A DNA stretch of 64,000 bases from Sphingomonas sp. AOB5 (GCF_029433115.1 NZ_JARNTV010000007.1:1-64000); one strand, 5' to 3'; counted from the first letter of the stretch, positions 29,825-39,935 are shown. Numbers and translations are program-made. Notes: generated from the letters alone by a model not told the origin.

Positions 29825-30214
29825 ATGGCACGTGAACCGCAGCGCATTAAGCGCCGTGAACGCAAGAACATCACCGCTGGCGTCGCCCATGTGAATGCTT
29901 CTTTCAACAACACCATGATCACGATCACCGATGCCCAGGGCAACGCGATCTCGTGGTCGTCGGCTGGCATGATGGGCTTCAAGGGCTCGCGCAAGTCGAC
30001 CCCGTATGCGGCCCAGGTCGCAGCGGAAGACGCGGGCAAGAAGGCCGCCGAGCATGGCGTCCGTACGCTCGAAGTCGAAGTGAAGGGTCCGGGTTCGGGC
30101 CGTGAGTCGGCGCTTCGCGCGCTGCAGGCGGTCGGCTTCCAGATCACCTCGATCCGCGACGTCACGCCGATCCCGCACAACGGCGTTCGTCCGTCGAAGC
30201 GCCGTCGCGTCTGA
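29825..30214 (+). CDS. rpsK: 30S ribosomal protein S11
   Basis: 129 residues with [15 protein letters not shown] and the C-terminal [18 protein letters not shown] signature. It forms the platform of the 30S subunit. It starts 14 nt after rpsM. Confidence 0.98.
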   Translation: MAREPQRIKRRERKNITAGVAHVNASFNNTMITITDAQGNAISWSSAGMMGFKGSRKSTPYAAQVAAEDAGKKAAEHGVRTLEVEVKGPGSGRESALRALQAVGFQITSIRDVTPIPHNGVRPSKRRRV

Positions 30215-30317
30215 TCGCCTTTCCGTAACGGGTACGGACTCGGGAGCGAGTCCGGCCCGTTTCGGCTGATTTTTCGGTGGAGTAGCTCCAACTCCACCCA
30301 ACGAGAGGGAAAGCCCA

Positions 30318-31385
30318 GTGTCCGTCAATTCCAAGAACTGGCAGGAACTCAAGAAGCCCAACGGCCTCGAAAAGAAGCCCGGCGGCGATCCCAAGCGCAA
30401 GTCGACCTTCGTGGCAGAGCCGCTCGAGCGCGGTTTCGGCCTGACGCTCGGCAACGCGCTGCGCCGCGTGCTGCTGTCGTCGCTTCAGGGCGCTGCCGTC
30501 ACGTCGATCAAGATCGAAAACGTGCTGCACGAATTCTCGTCGCTGGCCGGTGTGCGTGAAGACGTCACCGACATCGTCCTGAACGTGAAGCAGATCGCGC
30601 TCAAGATGCAGGGCGAAGGCCCGAAGCGTCTTCAGCTCTCGGCCACCGGCCCCGCCGAAGTGAAGGCTGGCGACATCGCCGTCTCGGGTGACATCGAAGT
30701 GATGAACCCCGATCTGGTGCTGTGCCACCTCGACGATGGCGCGACGCTCAACATGGAGCTGACCGCCGATACCGGTAAGGGCTATGTCCCCGCCGCGTCG
30801 AACCGTCCGGCGGACGCTCCGATCGGCCTGATCCCGGTCGACGCCCTGTACAGCCCGGTCCGCCAGGTTTCGTACAAGGTCGAGAACACCCGCGTCGGTC
30901 AGGAACTCGATTACGACAAGCTGACGCTCTCGGTCGAAACCGACGGCACCATCACCCCGGAAGACGCGATCGCCTATGCGGCCCGCATCCTCCAGGACCA
31001 GCTGGCACTGTTCGTTCACTTCGACGATTCGGCGATCACCCGTTCGGCTCCGATCGGCATGGCGGCTCCGGCTGCTCCGGCCGAGGGCGCCGTGGGCGAC
31101 ACCGCACAGATCAACCGTTACCTTCTCAAGAAGGTCGACGAGCTGGAACTGTCGGTGCGTTCGGCCAACTGCCTCAAGAACGACAACATCATCTATATCG
31201 GCGACCTGGTCCAGAAGACCGAAGCCGAGATGCTGCGCACGCCGAACTTCGGCCGCAAGTCGCTCAACGAGATCAAGGAAGTCCTGTCGTCGATGGGTCT
31301 CCGTCTCGGCATGGAAATCCCGGGCTGGCCGCCTGAGAACATCGAAGAGATGGCCAAGAAGCTCGAGCAGGAAATTATGGGGTAA
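30318..31385 (+). CDS. rpoA: RNA polymerase alpha subunit
   Basis: 355 residues, starting at a GTG ([16 protein letters not shown]) with GAGAGGGA upstream. The assembly domain carries [19 protein letters not shown]. An Ala-rich linker leads to the C-terminal domain (about residues 270-340; [16 protein letters not shown]), which binds UP elements and activators. The distal rplQ gene of this operon is displaced by 800 nt (see findings). Confidence 0.98.
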   Translation: MSVNSKNWQELKKPNGLEKKPGGDPKRKSTFVAEPLERGFGLTLGNALRRVLLSSLQGAAVTSIKIENVLHEFSSLAGVREDVTDIVLNVKQIALKMQGEGPKRLQLSATGPAEVKAGDIAVSGDIEVMNPDLVLCHLDDGATLNMELTADTGKGYVPAASNRPADAPIGLIPVDALYSPVRQVSYKVENTRVGQELDYDKLTLSVETDGTITPEDAIAYAARILQDQLALFVHFDDSAITRSAPIGMAAPAAPAEGAVGDTAQINRYLLKKVDELELSVRSANCLKNDNIIYIGDLVQKTEAEMLRTPNFGRKSLNEIKEVLSSMGLRLGMEIPGWPPENIEEMAKKLEQEIMG

Positions 31386-31429
31386 TCGCAGTGGATTAGC
31401 GCAAGCTAATCCGCGTCACGGCGATTACC
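31381..31429 (+). other. Nested stem-loops at the rpoA 3' end
   Basis: An outer perfect 9 bp stem, GGTAATCGC (31381-31389) with GCGATTACC (31421-31429), encloses an inner perfect 8 bp stem, GGATTAGC-GCAA-GCTAATCC (31393-31412), with a GNRA tetraloop. The outer left arm includes the rpoA stop codon. This is unlikely to be chance and suggests a 3' regulatory or mRNA-stability structure. Confidence 0.65.
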
Positions 31430-31496
31430 TCGGCCGGCGGGTCAGTTTCGACCGACCCGACCGACGACGCGGCTTTGCCGCGGCGCTACCAAACAG

Positions 31497-31526
31497 AAAA
31501 GGCCTCGCAGCGATGCGGGGCCTTTT
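31497..31526. terminator. Intrinsic terminator downstream of rpoA
   Basis: 13 bp stem (31497-31509 with 31514-31526, one G-U pair) around GCGA, with AAAA and TTTT ends. It ends the alpha-operon transcript before rplQ, which is unusual. Confidence 0.88.
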
Positions 31527-31586
31527 CCTGTTTGGGCACTTTAGAAGAGTTCTTGCCCACGGTGGACGATTTGTTACCTTAGAAAC

Positions 31587-32060
31587 ATGCGTGGGCTACT
31601 GTTCCTTTTGGCGCTTGTTATCGTCATTGTCGGATGCGAGACGCTTTACCGTTGGTATTACGATCTGGAAATTACGAGAGACTGGCTAATCTATCGCGCA
31701 GTTGCCCTTACGGTCGTGTGCGTGGTGCAAGTGATCCTATCTCGCCGTGATCAAAAGCGCCGACGGAGATATGGTAACCCGAACGAAAACGGTGTGGTCG
31801 TTCCAATTTTCCTGACGGCGTTTGGCGGCATCGGGTTCGGCATGTGGATTTGGCAGGTCATTGCCGCATTTCTGACCGGGCAGATTTTGGTTTCGACGAT
31901 ACCGGACACTTATACCGCATGGTCAGCCGATCCGGCCGGATTTGTAGTGGCCGTGGTGCTCAACCTTGCCGGTGCAATGTTCTTCTTTGTTATGTTCGCC
32001 TGTGGGGTGCTGATGATATGGAATCATATCCGAGCGCGAAAAGGCCCTGCTTGGCCTTGA
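31587..32060 (+). CDS. Membrane protein inserted between rpoA and rplQ, unknown function
   Basis: 157 residues. The N-terminal hydrophobic segment (MRGLLFLLALVIVIVGCETL) resembles a lipobox, but three or four more transmembrane helices follow (about residues 38-52, 72-95, 118-146), so it is probably a polytopic protein. No family is recognised. Base composition is visibly less GC-rich than the flanking ribosomal genes and it uses AT-ending codons (tta, ata, gat) freely, which suggests later acquisition. It is bounded by the rpoA terminator and the rplQ leader. Confidence 0.68.
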   Translation: MRGLLFLLALVIVIVGCETLYRWYYDLEITRDWLIYRAVALTVVCVVQVILSRRDQKRRRRYGNPNENGVVVPIFLTAFGGIGFGMWIWQVIAAFLTGQILVSTIPDTYTAWSADPAGFVVAVVLNLAGAMFFFVMFACGVLMIWNHIRARKGPAWP

Positions 32061-32189
32061 CGAATCGCCAGATTTCCGCTCTTAGGCGCGGCTTCACGCA
32101 ATCGTGAGACAGGTTTTTGGCGGCGACCTTAAACACCGCCTGGTCTGGGGTTCCGTCAGACGGCCCCTTAACGAACGAAGGAAGAAGAC

Positions 32190-32612
32190 ATGCGTCATAA
32201 GGTTGGCGGCCGTAAGCTTCAGCGCACCTCGGCTCACCGTATCGCCCTGTTCCGTAACCTGAGCGCCGCGCTCATCAAGCACGAACAGATCACCACCACC
32301 CTCGCCAAGGCGAAGGAGCTGCGTCCTTACGTCGAGAAGCTGATCACGCTGGCGAAGAAGGGCGGCCTTTCGAACCGCCGTCTGGCCCATGCCCGTCTGC
32401 TCGACGATGCGCAGCTGGTGAAGCTGTTCGACGTGCTGGCGTCGCGCTACGCCGATCGCGCCGGTGGTTACACCCGCATCGTCAAGGCTGGCCCGCGCGC
32501 TTCGGACTCGGCTGAGATGGCGATCATCGAATTCGTCGACCGCGACGTCTCGGCCAAGGGCCAGGATTCGGGCCCGGTCCTGAACGACGAGGATTTCGAC
32601 GAAGCCGCATAA
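32190..32612 (+). CDS. rplQ: 50S ribosomal protein L17
   Basis: 140 residues ([21 protein letters not shown]), with the helix pair [32 protein letters not shown] ribosome-binding region precedes the ATG. It normally follows rpoA directly; here it must have its own promoter or depend on read-through past the rpoA terminator. Confidence 0.98.
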   Translation: MRHKVGGRKLQRTSAHRIALFRNLSAALIKHEQITTTLAKAKELRPYVEKLITLAKKGGLSNRRLAHARLLDDAQLVKLFDVLASRYADRAGGYTRIVKAGPRASDSAEMAIIEFVDRDVSAKGQDSGPVLNDEDFDEAA

Positions 32613-32635
32613 GCGCTTCGCCGATCCGGCTTTCG

Positions 32636-32670
32636 AAAAGGCGGTCGCACCCCGGTGCGGCCGCCTTTTT
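32636..32670. terminator. Intrinsic terminator after rplQ
   Basis: 16 bp stem with one G-U pair (32636-32651 with 32654-32669), with an AAAA start and TTTTT end, 23 nt after rplQ. Confidence 0.9.
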
Positions 32671-32733
32671 CGTGCGCAAGCCCCATGTTCAGGGGGATTG
32701 CCCGAGCGACCCGTCGTCGCGACGCTTCCGGCC

Positions 32734-33204
32734 ATGGCCCAAGCCGAAGACGATGCCCCCGAAGGCGCGGAATGGCGCAACGCCCGCGAAGGCGATGCCT
32801 ATTCGACCGTGCTGCGCTGCCCCTCCACCGATTTCGAAGAGATCGGCAAGTGCATCACCGCCGCGACCGCGCGGCTGGCGCGGATGACCACCGATCTGGG
32901 CGCACCGGTGCCCGGCGCCCTGCTGGTCGAGGTCGACGCCACCAATGGCCATCTCATGCTAACTTGGCACGACGACGATGCCGAGACGCTGTTCGTCTAT
33001 GTCGAGCTCAAGCATCTGTGGTGGGAATCGCTCGAACATCCCGAAGGCGCAGCGCACTTCGATCGCTACGCCCATCTGGCCATCTGCTCGGCGACCGAGA
33101 ATTTCAACTACGAGGCCGATGGCGAATGGCGCGGCGACGACAATGCGCGCTACGACGTCTTCGAACTGTACCAGTGGGGCGATGCGCAAGAGGTGCGGGT
33201 TTAG
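32734..33204 (+). CDS. Hypothetical acidic cytosolic protein
   Basis: 156 residues if started at the ATG 32734 (MAQAEDDAPEGAEW); an in-frame TTG at 32698 is a weaker alternative. It is acidic, Trp-rich, without a signal or membrane segment, and probably a mixed alpha/beta domain (ALLVEVDATNGHLMLTWHDDD). No family is recognised and no operon partner is evident. The +35 kb region around it holds several similar orphan proteins. Confidence 0.62.
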   Translation: MAQAEDDAPEGAEWRNAREGDAYSTVLRCPSTDFEEIGKCITAATARLARMTTDLGAPVPGALLVEVDATNGHLMLTWHDDDAETLFVYVELKHLWWESLEHPEGAAHFDRYAHLAICSATENFNYEADGEWRGDDNARYDVFELYQWGDAQEVRV

Positions 33205-33380
33205 CGGCCGCCTAATCCTTGTTTCGGGTCCGAAAGATTTCCTGATCCTTGGTACGCCACACCAATCCCCATCTATCTCCCTGAGCAGGAAGCCACGCTT
33301 TTCCGCCAATTCCGGCAAGTGGCACGATCCCTGCGAACAGTTGCGCGCCGGCAAACTGGCCGGTCGCAGGGAGAATGAAG

Positions 33381-33539
33381 ATGAAGACCCGCTCGTCCGC
33401 GCTGTATCAGCGGACCGTCCATTACCAGCGCCGCCCGGCCACGCCGCTGCTCGGTGCCGTGACCGCGATCGGCTTCGCGCTGTTGCCGCTCGCCGTGCTG
33501 CTCTGGGCTGTGCCGCAGACCGGTATCGGGATCGCCTGA
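33381..33539 (+). CDS. 52-residue single-pass membrane protein
   Basis: A short basic N-terminus (MKTRSSALYQRTVHYQRR) followed by one hydrophobic helix (about residues 23-43) and a short tail. AGGGAGA lies 7 nt before this ATG; an ATG two codons earlier lies too close to that site. Codon usage agrees with the genome. The size fits small membrane proteins that often modulate larger partners. No homology is recognised. Confidence 0.55.
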   Translation: MKTRSSALYQRTVHYQRRPATPLLGAVTAIGFALLPLAVLLWAVPQTGIGIA

Positions 33540-33566
33540 TCGCCCCGGCTGCGCTAGACCCACCTC

Positions 33567-33986
33567 ATGGAAGCGCCGCCTCTATATGAAGGTCGCCAGC
33601 CGCTCGGTGGCGGCTGGTGGGTCGTTCCGCCCTATCCGATGGCCATCCGCGAAGAGGATGGCTCGACCGTCATCTGGCATTCGCCGCGTGGGCTGAGCCT
33701 GTGGATCAGCGTCTATGGCGCGGATCCGGGCACGACCGCGGCGGATACGCTGGAGTGGGTCCTGTCCGGCCGTTCCGAAGATGCGTGGGACGAGATCGAG
33801 GAGCAGGGGCCGGTGCTGCTGCGCTATGGCTATCGGCTCGACGACAGCGATGCGGCTTGCCCGACCTTCTATGGCGCCGCGATCGCGCCCGATGGCGGCT
33901 ATGCGCTGCTCGGCGCCTATTTCGAGGACGAAGCATCGCTGGCGGACGCGATGGCCACGTGGCGCAGCTTCGAGTGGAAGCCGTAA
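33567..33986 (+). CDS. Hypothetical small protein
   Basis: 139 residues, acidic, with no signal peptide. The N-terminal half (QPLGGGWWVVPPYPMAIREEDG) and the strands around LSLWISVYG suggest a compact beta-rich fold. It lies 27 nt after the 52-residue membrane protein gene and could be co-transcribed. No family is recognised. Confidence 0.62.
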   Translation: MEAPPLYEGRQPLGGGWWVVPPYPMAIREEDGSTVIWHSPRGLSLWISVYGADPGTTAADTLEWVLSGRSEDAWDEIEEQGPVLLRYGYRLDDSDAACPTFYGAAIAPDGGYALLGAYFEDEASLADAMATWRSFEWKP

Positions 33987-34050
33987 AAGGGGCGTTGAGT
34001 AAGCGCGCCGAGCTTCCTACGGTGCGGCCATTCCCAAATCGGAGGCCCTG

Positions 34051-36207
34051 ATGCGCCGCGTATCCACGCTGTTCCCGCTGCTACTCGCCACGACTACCCC
34101 CGCAATTGCCCAGACCGCTCCGGAGACCACCGCCAGCATGCCCAAGATCGCCTATCCGCAGACCCGCCGCGTCGATGTGGTCGAGGAGCAGTTCGGGGTG
34201 AAGGTGGCCGATCCCTATCGCTGGCTCGAGAATGACGTGCGCAACGATCCCGAGGTCGCCGCCTGGGTCGCTGCCGAGAACAAGGTGACCGACGCCTATC
34301 TCGACACGCTGCCCGGCCGCGATGTGTTCGCCGCGCGTATCCGCCAACTGTTCGACTATGAGCGGTTCGGCGCGCCGACCAAGAAGGGCGGCCGTTATTT
34401 CTACATGCACAATTCGGGGCTGCAGAATCAGGCCGTGCTGTGGGTCCGCGACACGCTGACCGGCCCGGGCCGCATCCTGATCGATCCGAACGGCTGGGCC
34501 AAGGACGGCGCGACCGCGCTCGCCGAATGGCTGCCCTCCGACGATGGCAAGTATCTGATCTACTCGATTCAGGACGGCGGCACCGACTGGCGCACGGTCA
34601 AGGTGATCGACGTCGCCACCGGCAAGGAAACCGGTGACGAGGTCAGCTGGGCCAAGTACACGATGGGCGCGAGCTGGGCCAAGGACGGCTCCGGCTTCTT
34701 CTATTCGCGTTACCCCGAGCCGCCCGCCGACGCGAAATATACCGCGCTCAACGAGAATCACCGCGTCTATTTCCACAAGCTCGGCACGCCGCAGAGCGAG
34801 GACCGGCTGGTCTATGCGACGCCGGACAAGCCCAAGCTGGGCCATTATGCGGGCATCACCGATGACGGCCGCTATCTGGTGATCGGCACCAGCGAGGGGA
34901 CCGACAACAAGAATATGGTCCATATCATCGACCTGAGCGATCCCGAGTGGAAGCCCAAGGCGATCATCCCCGAACTGAAGAACGACTGGTCGGCGATCGG
35001 CAATGAAGGTTCGGTCTTCTATTTCTCGACCGATGCCGGCGCCCCGCGCCAGCGGATCGTGTCGGTCGACATCGCCTCCGCCGATCTGACTCCGAAGGAG
35101 ATCGTTCCGCAGAGCGATGCCACGCTGGGCGGCGCGACGATCGTCGGCGGGTGGCTGGTCCTGTCCTATCTCGTCGACGCGAAGACCGAAGTCCGCCGCT
35201 ACACGCTGGACGGCAAGGCCGATGGCAAGGTCGCGCTGCCGGGCATCGGCACCGCAAGCGGCTTTGGCGGCGATCAGAAGGACACGGAGACTTTCTTCGC
35301 CTTCACCAGCTTCAACGCGCCGACCACCATCTATCGCTATGACGTGGCCACTGGAAAGGCGACGCCCTGGGCCCAGCCCAAGGTGGCGTTCAATCCCGCC
35401 GACTATGTGGTCGAGCAGCGCTTCTTCGCGTCGAAGGACGGCACGAAGGTTCCGATGTTCGTCGTCCGCCACAAGGATACCAAGGGCCCGGCACCGACGT
35501 TGCTCTGGGCCTATGGCGGGTTCAACATCGCCTACACCCCGGCCTTCTCGGCCTCGCGCATCGCGTGGATGGAGCAGGGCGGCGTGTTCGTCCTCGCCAA
35601 CATCCGCGGCGGCGGCGAATATGGCAAGGCGTGGCACGATGGCGGCCGTCTGCAGAACAAGCAGAATGTGTTCGACGACTTCATCGGCGCAGGCGAGTAT
35701 CTGATCCGCGAAGGCATCACCGGCAAGGACCAGTTGGCGATCCAGGGCGGCTCGAACGGCGGCCTGCTGGTCGGCGCGGTGGTCAATCAGCGGCCCGATC
35801 TGTTCGCCGCGGCGCTGCCCGCGGTAGGCGTGATGGACATGCTCCGCTTCGATCGCTGGACCGCCGGCCGCTATTGGGTCGACGATTATGGCTATCCGAA
35901 CAAGGAAGCCGATTTCCGCACGCTGTGGAGCTATTCGCCCTATCACAACATCAGGGGCGGCCGGAGTTACCCGGCGATCCTGGCGACCACCGCGGATACC
36001 GATGATCGCGTGGTGCCGGGGCACACCTTCAAATATGCCGCCGCACTCCAGGCTGCCGATATCGGCGACAAGCCCCACCTCGTCCGGATCGAGACTCGCG
36101 CCGGCCATGGTTCGGGCAAGCCGACCGACAAGGTTATCGAGGAGGCATCGGACCTGTGGGCCTTCGCGGCGCGCTGGACCGGGCTGGAAGTCAAACCGCG
36201 GAAGTAA
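34051..36207 (+). CDS. Prolyl oligopeptidase, S9A family, periplasmic
   Basis: 718 residues. A signal peptide (MRRVSTLFPLLLATTTPAIAQ) directs it to the periplasm. An N-terminal alpha/beta segment (QFGVKVADPYRWLEND) and a seven-bladed propeller precede the alpha/beta-hydrolase domain. The catalytic triad is Ser568 in GGSNGGLL, Asp at 651 or 652 in TADTDDRVVP and His686 in RAGHGSGKP. It cleaves short peptides after proline. A GGAGG ribosome-binding site lies upstream. It appears monocistronic. Confidence 0.95.
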   Translation: MRRVSTLFPLLLATTTPAIAQTAPETTASMPKIAYPQTRRVDVVEEQFGVKVADPYRWLENDVRNDPEVAAWVAAENKVTDAYLDTLPGRDVFAARIRQLFDYERFGAPTKKGGRYFYMHNSGLQNQAVLWVRDTLTGPGRILIDPNGWAKDGATALAEWLPSDDGKYLIYSIQDGGTDWRTVKVIDVATGKETGDEVSWAKYTMGASWAKDGSGFFYSRYPEPPADAKYTALNENHRVYFHKLGTPQSEDRLVYATPDKPKLGHYAGITDDGRYLVIGTSEGTDNKNMVHIIDLSDPEWKPKAIIPELKNDWSAIGNEGSVFYFSTDAGAPRQRIVSVDIASADLTPKEIVPQSDATLGGATIVGGWLVLSYLVDAKTEVRRYTLDGKADGKVALPGIGTASGFGGDQKDTETFFAFTSFNAPTTIYRYDVATGKATPWAQPKVAFNPADYVVEQRFFASKDGTKVPMFVVRHKDTKGPAPTLLWAYGGFNIAYTPAFSASRIAWMEQGGVFVLANIRGGGEYGKAWHDGGRLQNKQNVFDDFIGAGEYLIREGITGKDQLAIQGGSNGGLLVGAVVNQRPDLFAAALPAVGVMDMLRFDRWTAGRYWVDDYGYPNKEADFRTLWSYSPYHNIRGGRSYPAILATTADTDDRVVPGHTFKYAAALQAADIGDKPHLVRIETRAGHGSGKPTDKVIEEASDLWAFAARWTGLEVKPRK

Positions 36208-36349
36208 CGACCTGATTCGAGGACGATCTCACCGGCACCCAAGCGGGTCGGTCGAGATCGGCCTCGATTATTTCGAAATAGTGCGCGGACCCCTTCGAAA
36301 GTTGGAAATCCTGTGACAGGCTCCCTGCAGAGATTCTGTGGGGGAAATC

Positions 36350-37318
36350 ATGAGAGCTATTGTCGGATCCGTCGCAGCGCTTTCGCTGCTGAGCACCACC
36401 AGCTGCACCGCGATCCTGAAGGAAGTGCGCTATCCGGGCGGTTATCCCGCCTATGTGCTCGACAAAAGGACGTTCAATGCCTCGGGGTCGAAGCAGATGA
36501 TTCTGCTTCGCGCGACGCTGATCCTCGGCCTGGCCGCAGAAATGAGCCGCGTCACGGTGAACGGCGAGGATGCCGATGCGTTCGCCAAGCACCTCAAGAA
36601 CGCGACCGACGAGATCAACTATGCCGCGGCCGACGTCTACAGCGTCGGCGACCGCGCACCCTGCAGTACCACCGACGACAGCATCGGCCCGGACAATGAC
36701 TGCAAGGGCTTTTACGAGAATTTCGACGCGAACCTTCCGCTGATCGAAGGACGCCTGATCCGCGTTATGCTGGCGGTGCTGCCGACCGATCAGGCGCGCA
36801 AATTCCTCGACGACGCCAGCAAAGGCAACATTCTCGGCGCGGCGCTGAACGCGTTCCGGACGGTGATGAAGGCCGCAGGCGGGCTGCATGTCGGCGCGGC
36901 GCGCTACCGCACCGGGCTCGAGGTTGTGGCGGGCCAGATGGGCGACAAATGCTATTCGGGTAGGGCCTTCGAAGCGGGCAACCTGACGACCGTGATCGAG
37001 GCCGCGGCATGCATCGGCCTGTCACAGGACAATATCTTCGCGAAGAGCCCGCCGGATCAGCGCAGCAAGCTTGCTGTCCCGGTGCTGCCAGCAGCCTTCA
37101 TTATGCTGATGCGCGGGGTTGCCGCCGCCTGCGTCGCGCTGCCCTATGGCGGCAGCGAGAAGGCGGTCAACGACAGCCGCAAGGTTCGTGAGGAGGCATG
37201 CGGCGCGATCAGGTTCAACCCGACAGGCCGGCCGACGACGATGGAAGAGCAGGAGGATGGCGATCCGGATCCGACGGCGACTCCCACCCCGACGCCAACC
37301 CCGCCACCGACCACCTGA
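36350..37318 (+). CDS. Putative outer-membrane lipoprotein, unknown function
   Basis: 322 residues. A hydrophobic signal (MRAIVGSVAALSLLSTTSC) ends in a lipobox-like TTSC (Cys19), a weaker than usual lipobox. The mature part is mostly helical (AFAKHLKNATDEINYAAADVY), contains several further cysteines, and ends in a Thr-Pro repeat tail (TPTPTPTPPPTT) typical of wall- or surface-exposed linkers. No family is recognised. GTG at 36338 is an alternative start. Confidence 0.68.
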   Translation: MRAIVGSVAALSLLSTTSCTAILKEVRYPGGYPAYVLDKRTFNASGSKQMILLRATLILGLAAEMSRVTVNGEDADAFAKHLKNATDEINYAAADVYSVGDRAPCSTTDDSIGPDNDCKGFYENFDANLPLIEGRLIRVMLAVLPTDQARKFLDDASKGNILGAALNAFRTVMKAAGGLHVGAARYRTGLEVVAGQMGDKCYSGRAFEAGNLTTVIEAAACIGLSQDNIFAKSPPDQRSKLAVPVLPAAFIMLMRGVAAACVALPYGGSEKAVNDSRKVREEACGAIRFNPTGRPTTMEEQEDGDPDPTATPTPTPTPPPTT

Positions 37319-37393
37319 TCGGCAGATCAAAGTCGTGTCGAAGGGCCTCAACAGCCCTTCCCCTCGCGGCTTCATCTGCTATGCGCGTCGGGC

Positions 37394-38950
37394 ATGAACC
37401 ATCATGCCGATTCCATCCTCATCGTCGATTTTGGCAGCCAGGTCACCCAGCTGATCGCGCGCCGCGTGCGCGAAGCTGGCGTGTACAGCGAGATCGCGCC
37501 CTTCAACACCGCTGCCGAAGCCTTTGCGCGGATGCAGCCCAAGGGGATCATCCTCTCCGGCTCGCCGGCGTCGGTGCTGGAGGATGGCAGCCCGCGCGTG
37601 CCGCAGGAGATTTTCGATAGCGGCCTGCCGGTTCTGGGCATCTGCTATGGCCAGCAGGTGATGATGCACCAGCTGGGCGGCACCGTCCGGCTGGGCGACA
37701 GCGGCGAATTCGGCAGCGCCTTTATCGAGATCCAGGACGAATGCGTGCTGTTCGACGGCCTGTGGCAGACCGGCGAGACGCATCAGGTGTGGATGAGCCA
37801 TGGCGACAAGGTGACCGAGCTGGCGCCGGGCTTCCGCCCCGTCGCGACCAGCCCCGGATCGCCCTTCGCGGTCGTGGCAGACGATGCGCGGCGCTACTAT
37901 GCGACGCAGTTCCACCCCGAGGTGGTCCACACGCCGGACGGCGCGCGCTTCCTCGCCAACTTCGTCCGTCACGTCTGCGGCCTGAGCGGCGAATGGACCA
38001 TGGCCGAGTTCCGCGCCGCCAAGATCAAGGAAATCCGCGATCAGGTGGGCGATGGCCGGGTGATCTGCGGCCTTTCGGGCGGCGTCGATAGCGCAGTCGC
38101 GGCGGTGCTGATCCATGAAGCGATCGGCAGCCAGCTGACCTGTGTGTTCGTCGATCACGGCCTGATGCGTTCGGGCGAGGCCGATCAGGTCGTCAGCCTG
38201 TTCCGCGGCCATTACAACATCCCGCTGGTCCATGTGAACGCAGAGACGCTGTTCATGTCCGGCCTGATGGGCGTCACCGATCCCGAGGCGAAGCGCAAGT
38301 TCATCGGCAAGACCTTCATCGAAGTGTTCGAGGAGGAAGCGAAGAAGATCGGCGGCGCCGATTTCCTGGCGCAGGGCACGCTCTATCCCGACGTGATCGA
38401 GAGCGTCAGCTTCACCGGCGGGCCTTCGGTGACGATCAAGAGCCACCACAATGTCGGCGGCCTTCCCGAGCGGATGAACATGAAGCTGGTCGAGCCGCTG
38501 CGCGAACTGTTCAAGGATGAGGTCCGCGCGCTTGGTCGCGAACTGGGCCTGCCGGACATTTTCGTCGGCCGCCACCCGTTCCCCGGACCCGGCCTCGCGA
38601 TCCGCATTCCGGGCGAAGTGACCAAGGAACGCTGCGACATCCTCCGCAAGGCCGACGCGATCTATCTCGAGGAGATCCGCAATGCGGGTCTCTACGACGC
38701 GATCTGGCAGGCCTTCGCGGTGCTGCTGCCGGTGCGCAGCGTCGGCGTGATGGGTGACGGACGGACCTATGACTCGGTGCTGGCGCTGCGTGCGGTAACG
38801 TCGACCGACGGGATGACCGCCGTGGCATTCGAATTCCCCGGCGGCTTCCTCGCCCGCTGCACGACGCGGATCATCAACGAGGTGCGCGGGATCAACCGGG
38901 TGACCTACGACTATACGTCGAAGCCGCCCGGGACGATCGAATGGGAGTGA
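37394..38950 (+). CDS. guaA: GMP synthase (glutamine-hydrolysing)
   Basis: 518 residues. It converts XMP to GMP with ATP and glutamine. The class I glutaminase domain has Cys84 in GICYGQQ and FHPE for the His/Glu pair. The ATP-pyrophosphatase P-loop GLSGGVDSA is near residues 225-233, and the C-terminal dimerisation domain ends TIEWE. Complete. guaA 3' ends are known integration sites for genomic islands in other bacteria, but no integrase is present here. Confidence 0.97.
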   Translation: MNHHADSILIVDFGSQVTQLIARRVREAGVYSEIAPFNTAAEAFARMQPKGIILSGSPASVLEDGSPRVPQEIFDSGLPVLGICYGQQVMMHQLGGTVRLGDSGEFGSAFIEIQDECVLFDGLWQTGETHQVWMSHGDKVTELAPGFRPVATSPGSPFAVVADDARRYYATQFHPEVVHTPDGARFLANFVRHVCGLSGEWTMAEFRAAKIKEIRDQVGDGRVICGLSGGVDSAVAAVLIHEAIGSQLTCVFVDHGLMRSGEADQVVSLFRGHYNIPLVHVNAETLFMSGLMGVTDPEAKRKFIGKTFIEVFEEEAKKIGGADFLAQGTLYPDVIESVSFTGGPSVTIKSHHNVGGLPERMNMKLVEPLRELFKDEVRALGRELGLPDIFVGRHPFPGPGLAIRIPGEVTKERCDILRKADAIYLEEIRNAGLYDAIWQAFAVLLPVRSVGVMGDGRTYDSVLALRAVTSTDGMTAVAFEFPGGFLARCTTRIINEVRGINRVTYDYTSKPPGTIEWE

Positions 38951-39104
38951 GGGGTATTGTGGCATCCCGCAGGGCAGTTTGGCGTGGTGTTAGCCGGACC
39001 CGCTAACGCACCTACTGCCACCTGCTCATCTCTCAATTCTGCCTCCGAACTTCGTGAATTCCGTCGGAGCTAACGTGAAGCCAAATCGGCGATGTGGGTC
39101 TATT

Positions 39105-39935
39105 TCAAACGACCAACCAATCCGCTGTGATTTCGCCCCTGTGCCCTTCCGGCGCCAGCGCGGCGCGGAGGGCTTCCAGCAGAGGCGGCAGCGCTTGTAT
39201 GAAGGCGTAGGGCGGGTTGACGATGAAAAGACCCGCGCCATTATAGATGCCGGGTTGATCTCTATCGTACAGCCAATGCTCCACGCTCATAAACTTCGGG
39301 ATGCCGAGTTTGCTTAACTGCTCCCTCCACCGCCAATGCGTGGCGCGGTCCTTCAGTGGATACCAGATCACCGTTACGCCATGCGCCCATTTGCGGTAGG
39401 CGGCGGCTAGCGTGGCGGTGATCCGGTCGCGTTCGTCTGTCTGCTCGTAGGGCGGATCGACCACCACCACGCCGCGCCCGGTGCGGGTCGGGAGCATCGC
39501 CAGCCAAAGCTCGTAGGCGTCGCGCTCATGCACGGCAGCGAGTGTGTCGCGCATCGCGCCGCGCAGGACACGGGCGTCCTCGGGATGTTTTTCATTGAGG
39601 ATCAGGAGGTCCTGTAAGCGCAGAAGCTGCGCTAGAATGCGCGGCGAACCGGGATAGAGGTGCGGCTCGCTCCCGACATTCACCGCCTGTACGGCGGCGC
39701 GGTAGTCGTTCAGCAAAGGGTTTGAGTCGGCAAGGGTCCGCAGCACGCCACCCGCGGCTTCGCCGGTGCGCTGGGCCTGATCGCCGTCAAGGTCGTAGAG
39801 CCCGCAGCCGGAATGGGTGTCGATCAGGGTCAGCGCGCCCGGTTTGAGCTGCAAGGCCCGCACAAGCGCGATCAGCAGGCTGTGCTTCACTACATCGGCG
39901 CTGTTGCCGGCATGGAAGGAATGGCGATAGTTCAT
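39105..39935 (-). CDS. rlmJ: 23S rRNA (adenine-2030-N6)-methyltransferase
   Basis: 276 residues. The SAM-binding region LTLIDTHSGCGLYDL and the catalytic D160-PPY motif (VVVDPPYEQTDERD) identify the RlmJ family, which methylates A2030 in 23S rRNA. MNYRHSFHAGNSADVVKH is the family N-terminus. It is convergent with guaA. Codon usage is moderately less GC-rich than nearby genes. Confidence 0.92.
   Translation of the reverse strand: MNYRHSFHAGNSADVVKHSLLIALVRALQLKPGALTLIDTHSGCGLYDLDGDQAQRTGEAAGGVLRTLADSNPLLNDYRAAVQAVNVGSEPHLYPGSPRILAQLLRLQDLLILNEKHPEDARVLRGAMRDTLAAVHERDAYELWLAMLPTRTGRGVVVVDPPYEQTDERDRITATLAAAYRKWAHGVTVIWYPLKDRATHWRWREQLSKLGIPKFMSVEHWLYDRDQPGIYNGAGLFIVNPPYAFIQALPPLLEALRAALAPEGHRGEITADWLVV

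Noticed and set aside
34081-36108. 675-aa open frame antisense to the prolyl oligopeptidase gene
   Set aside because: Third-codon GC shadow of the real gene; no signal or domain features and no start context.
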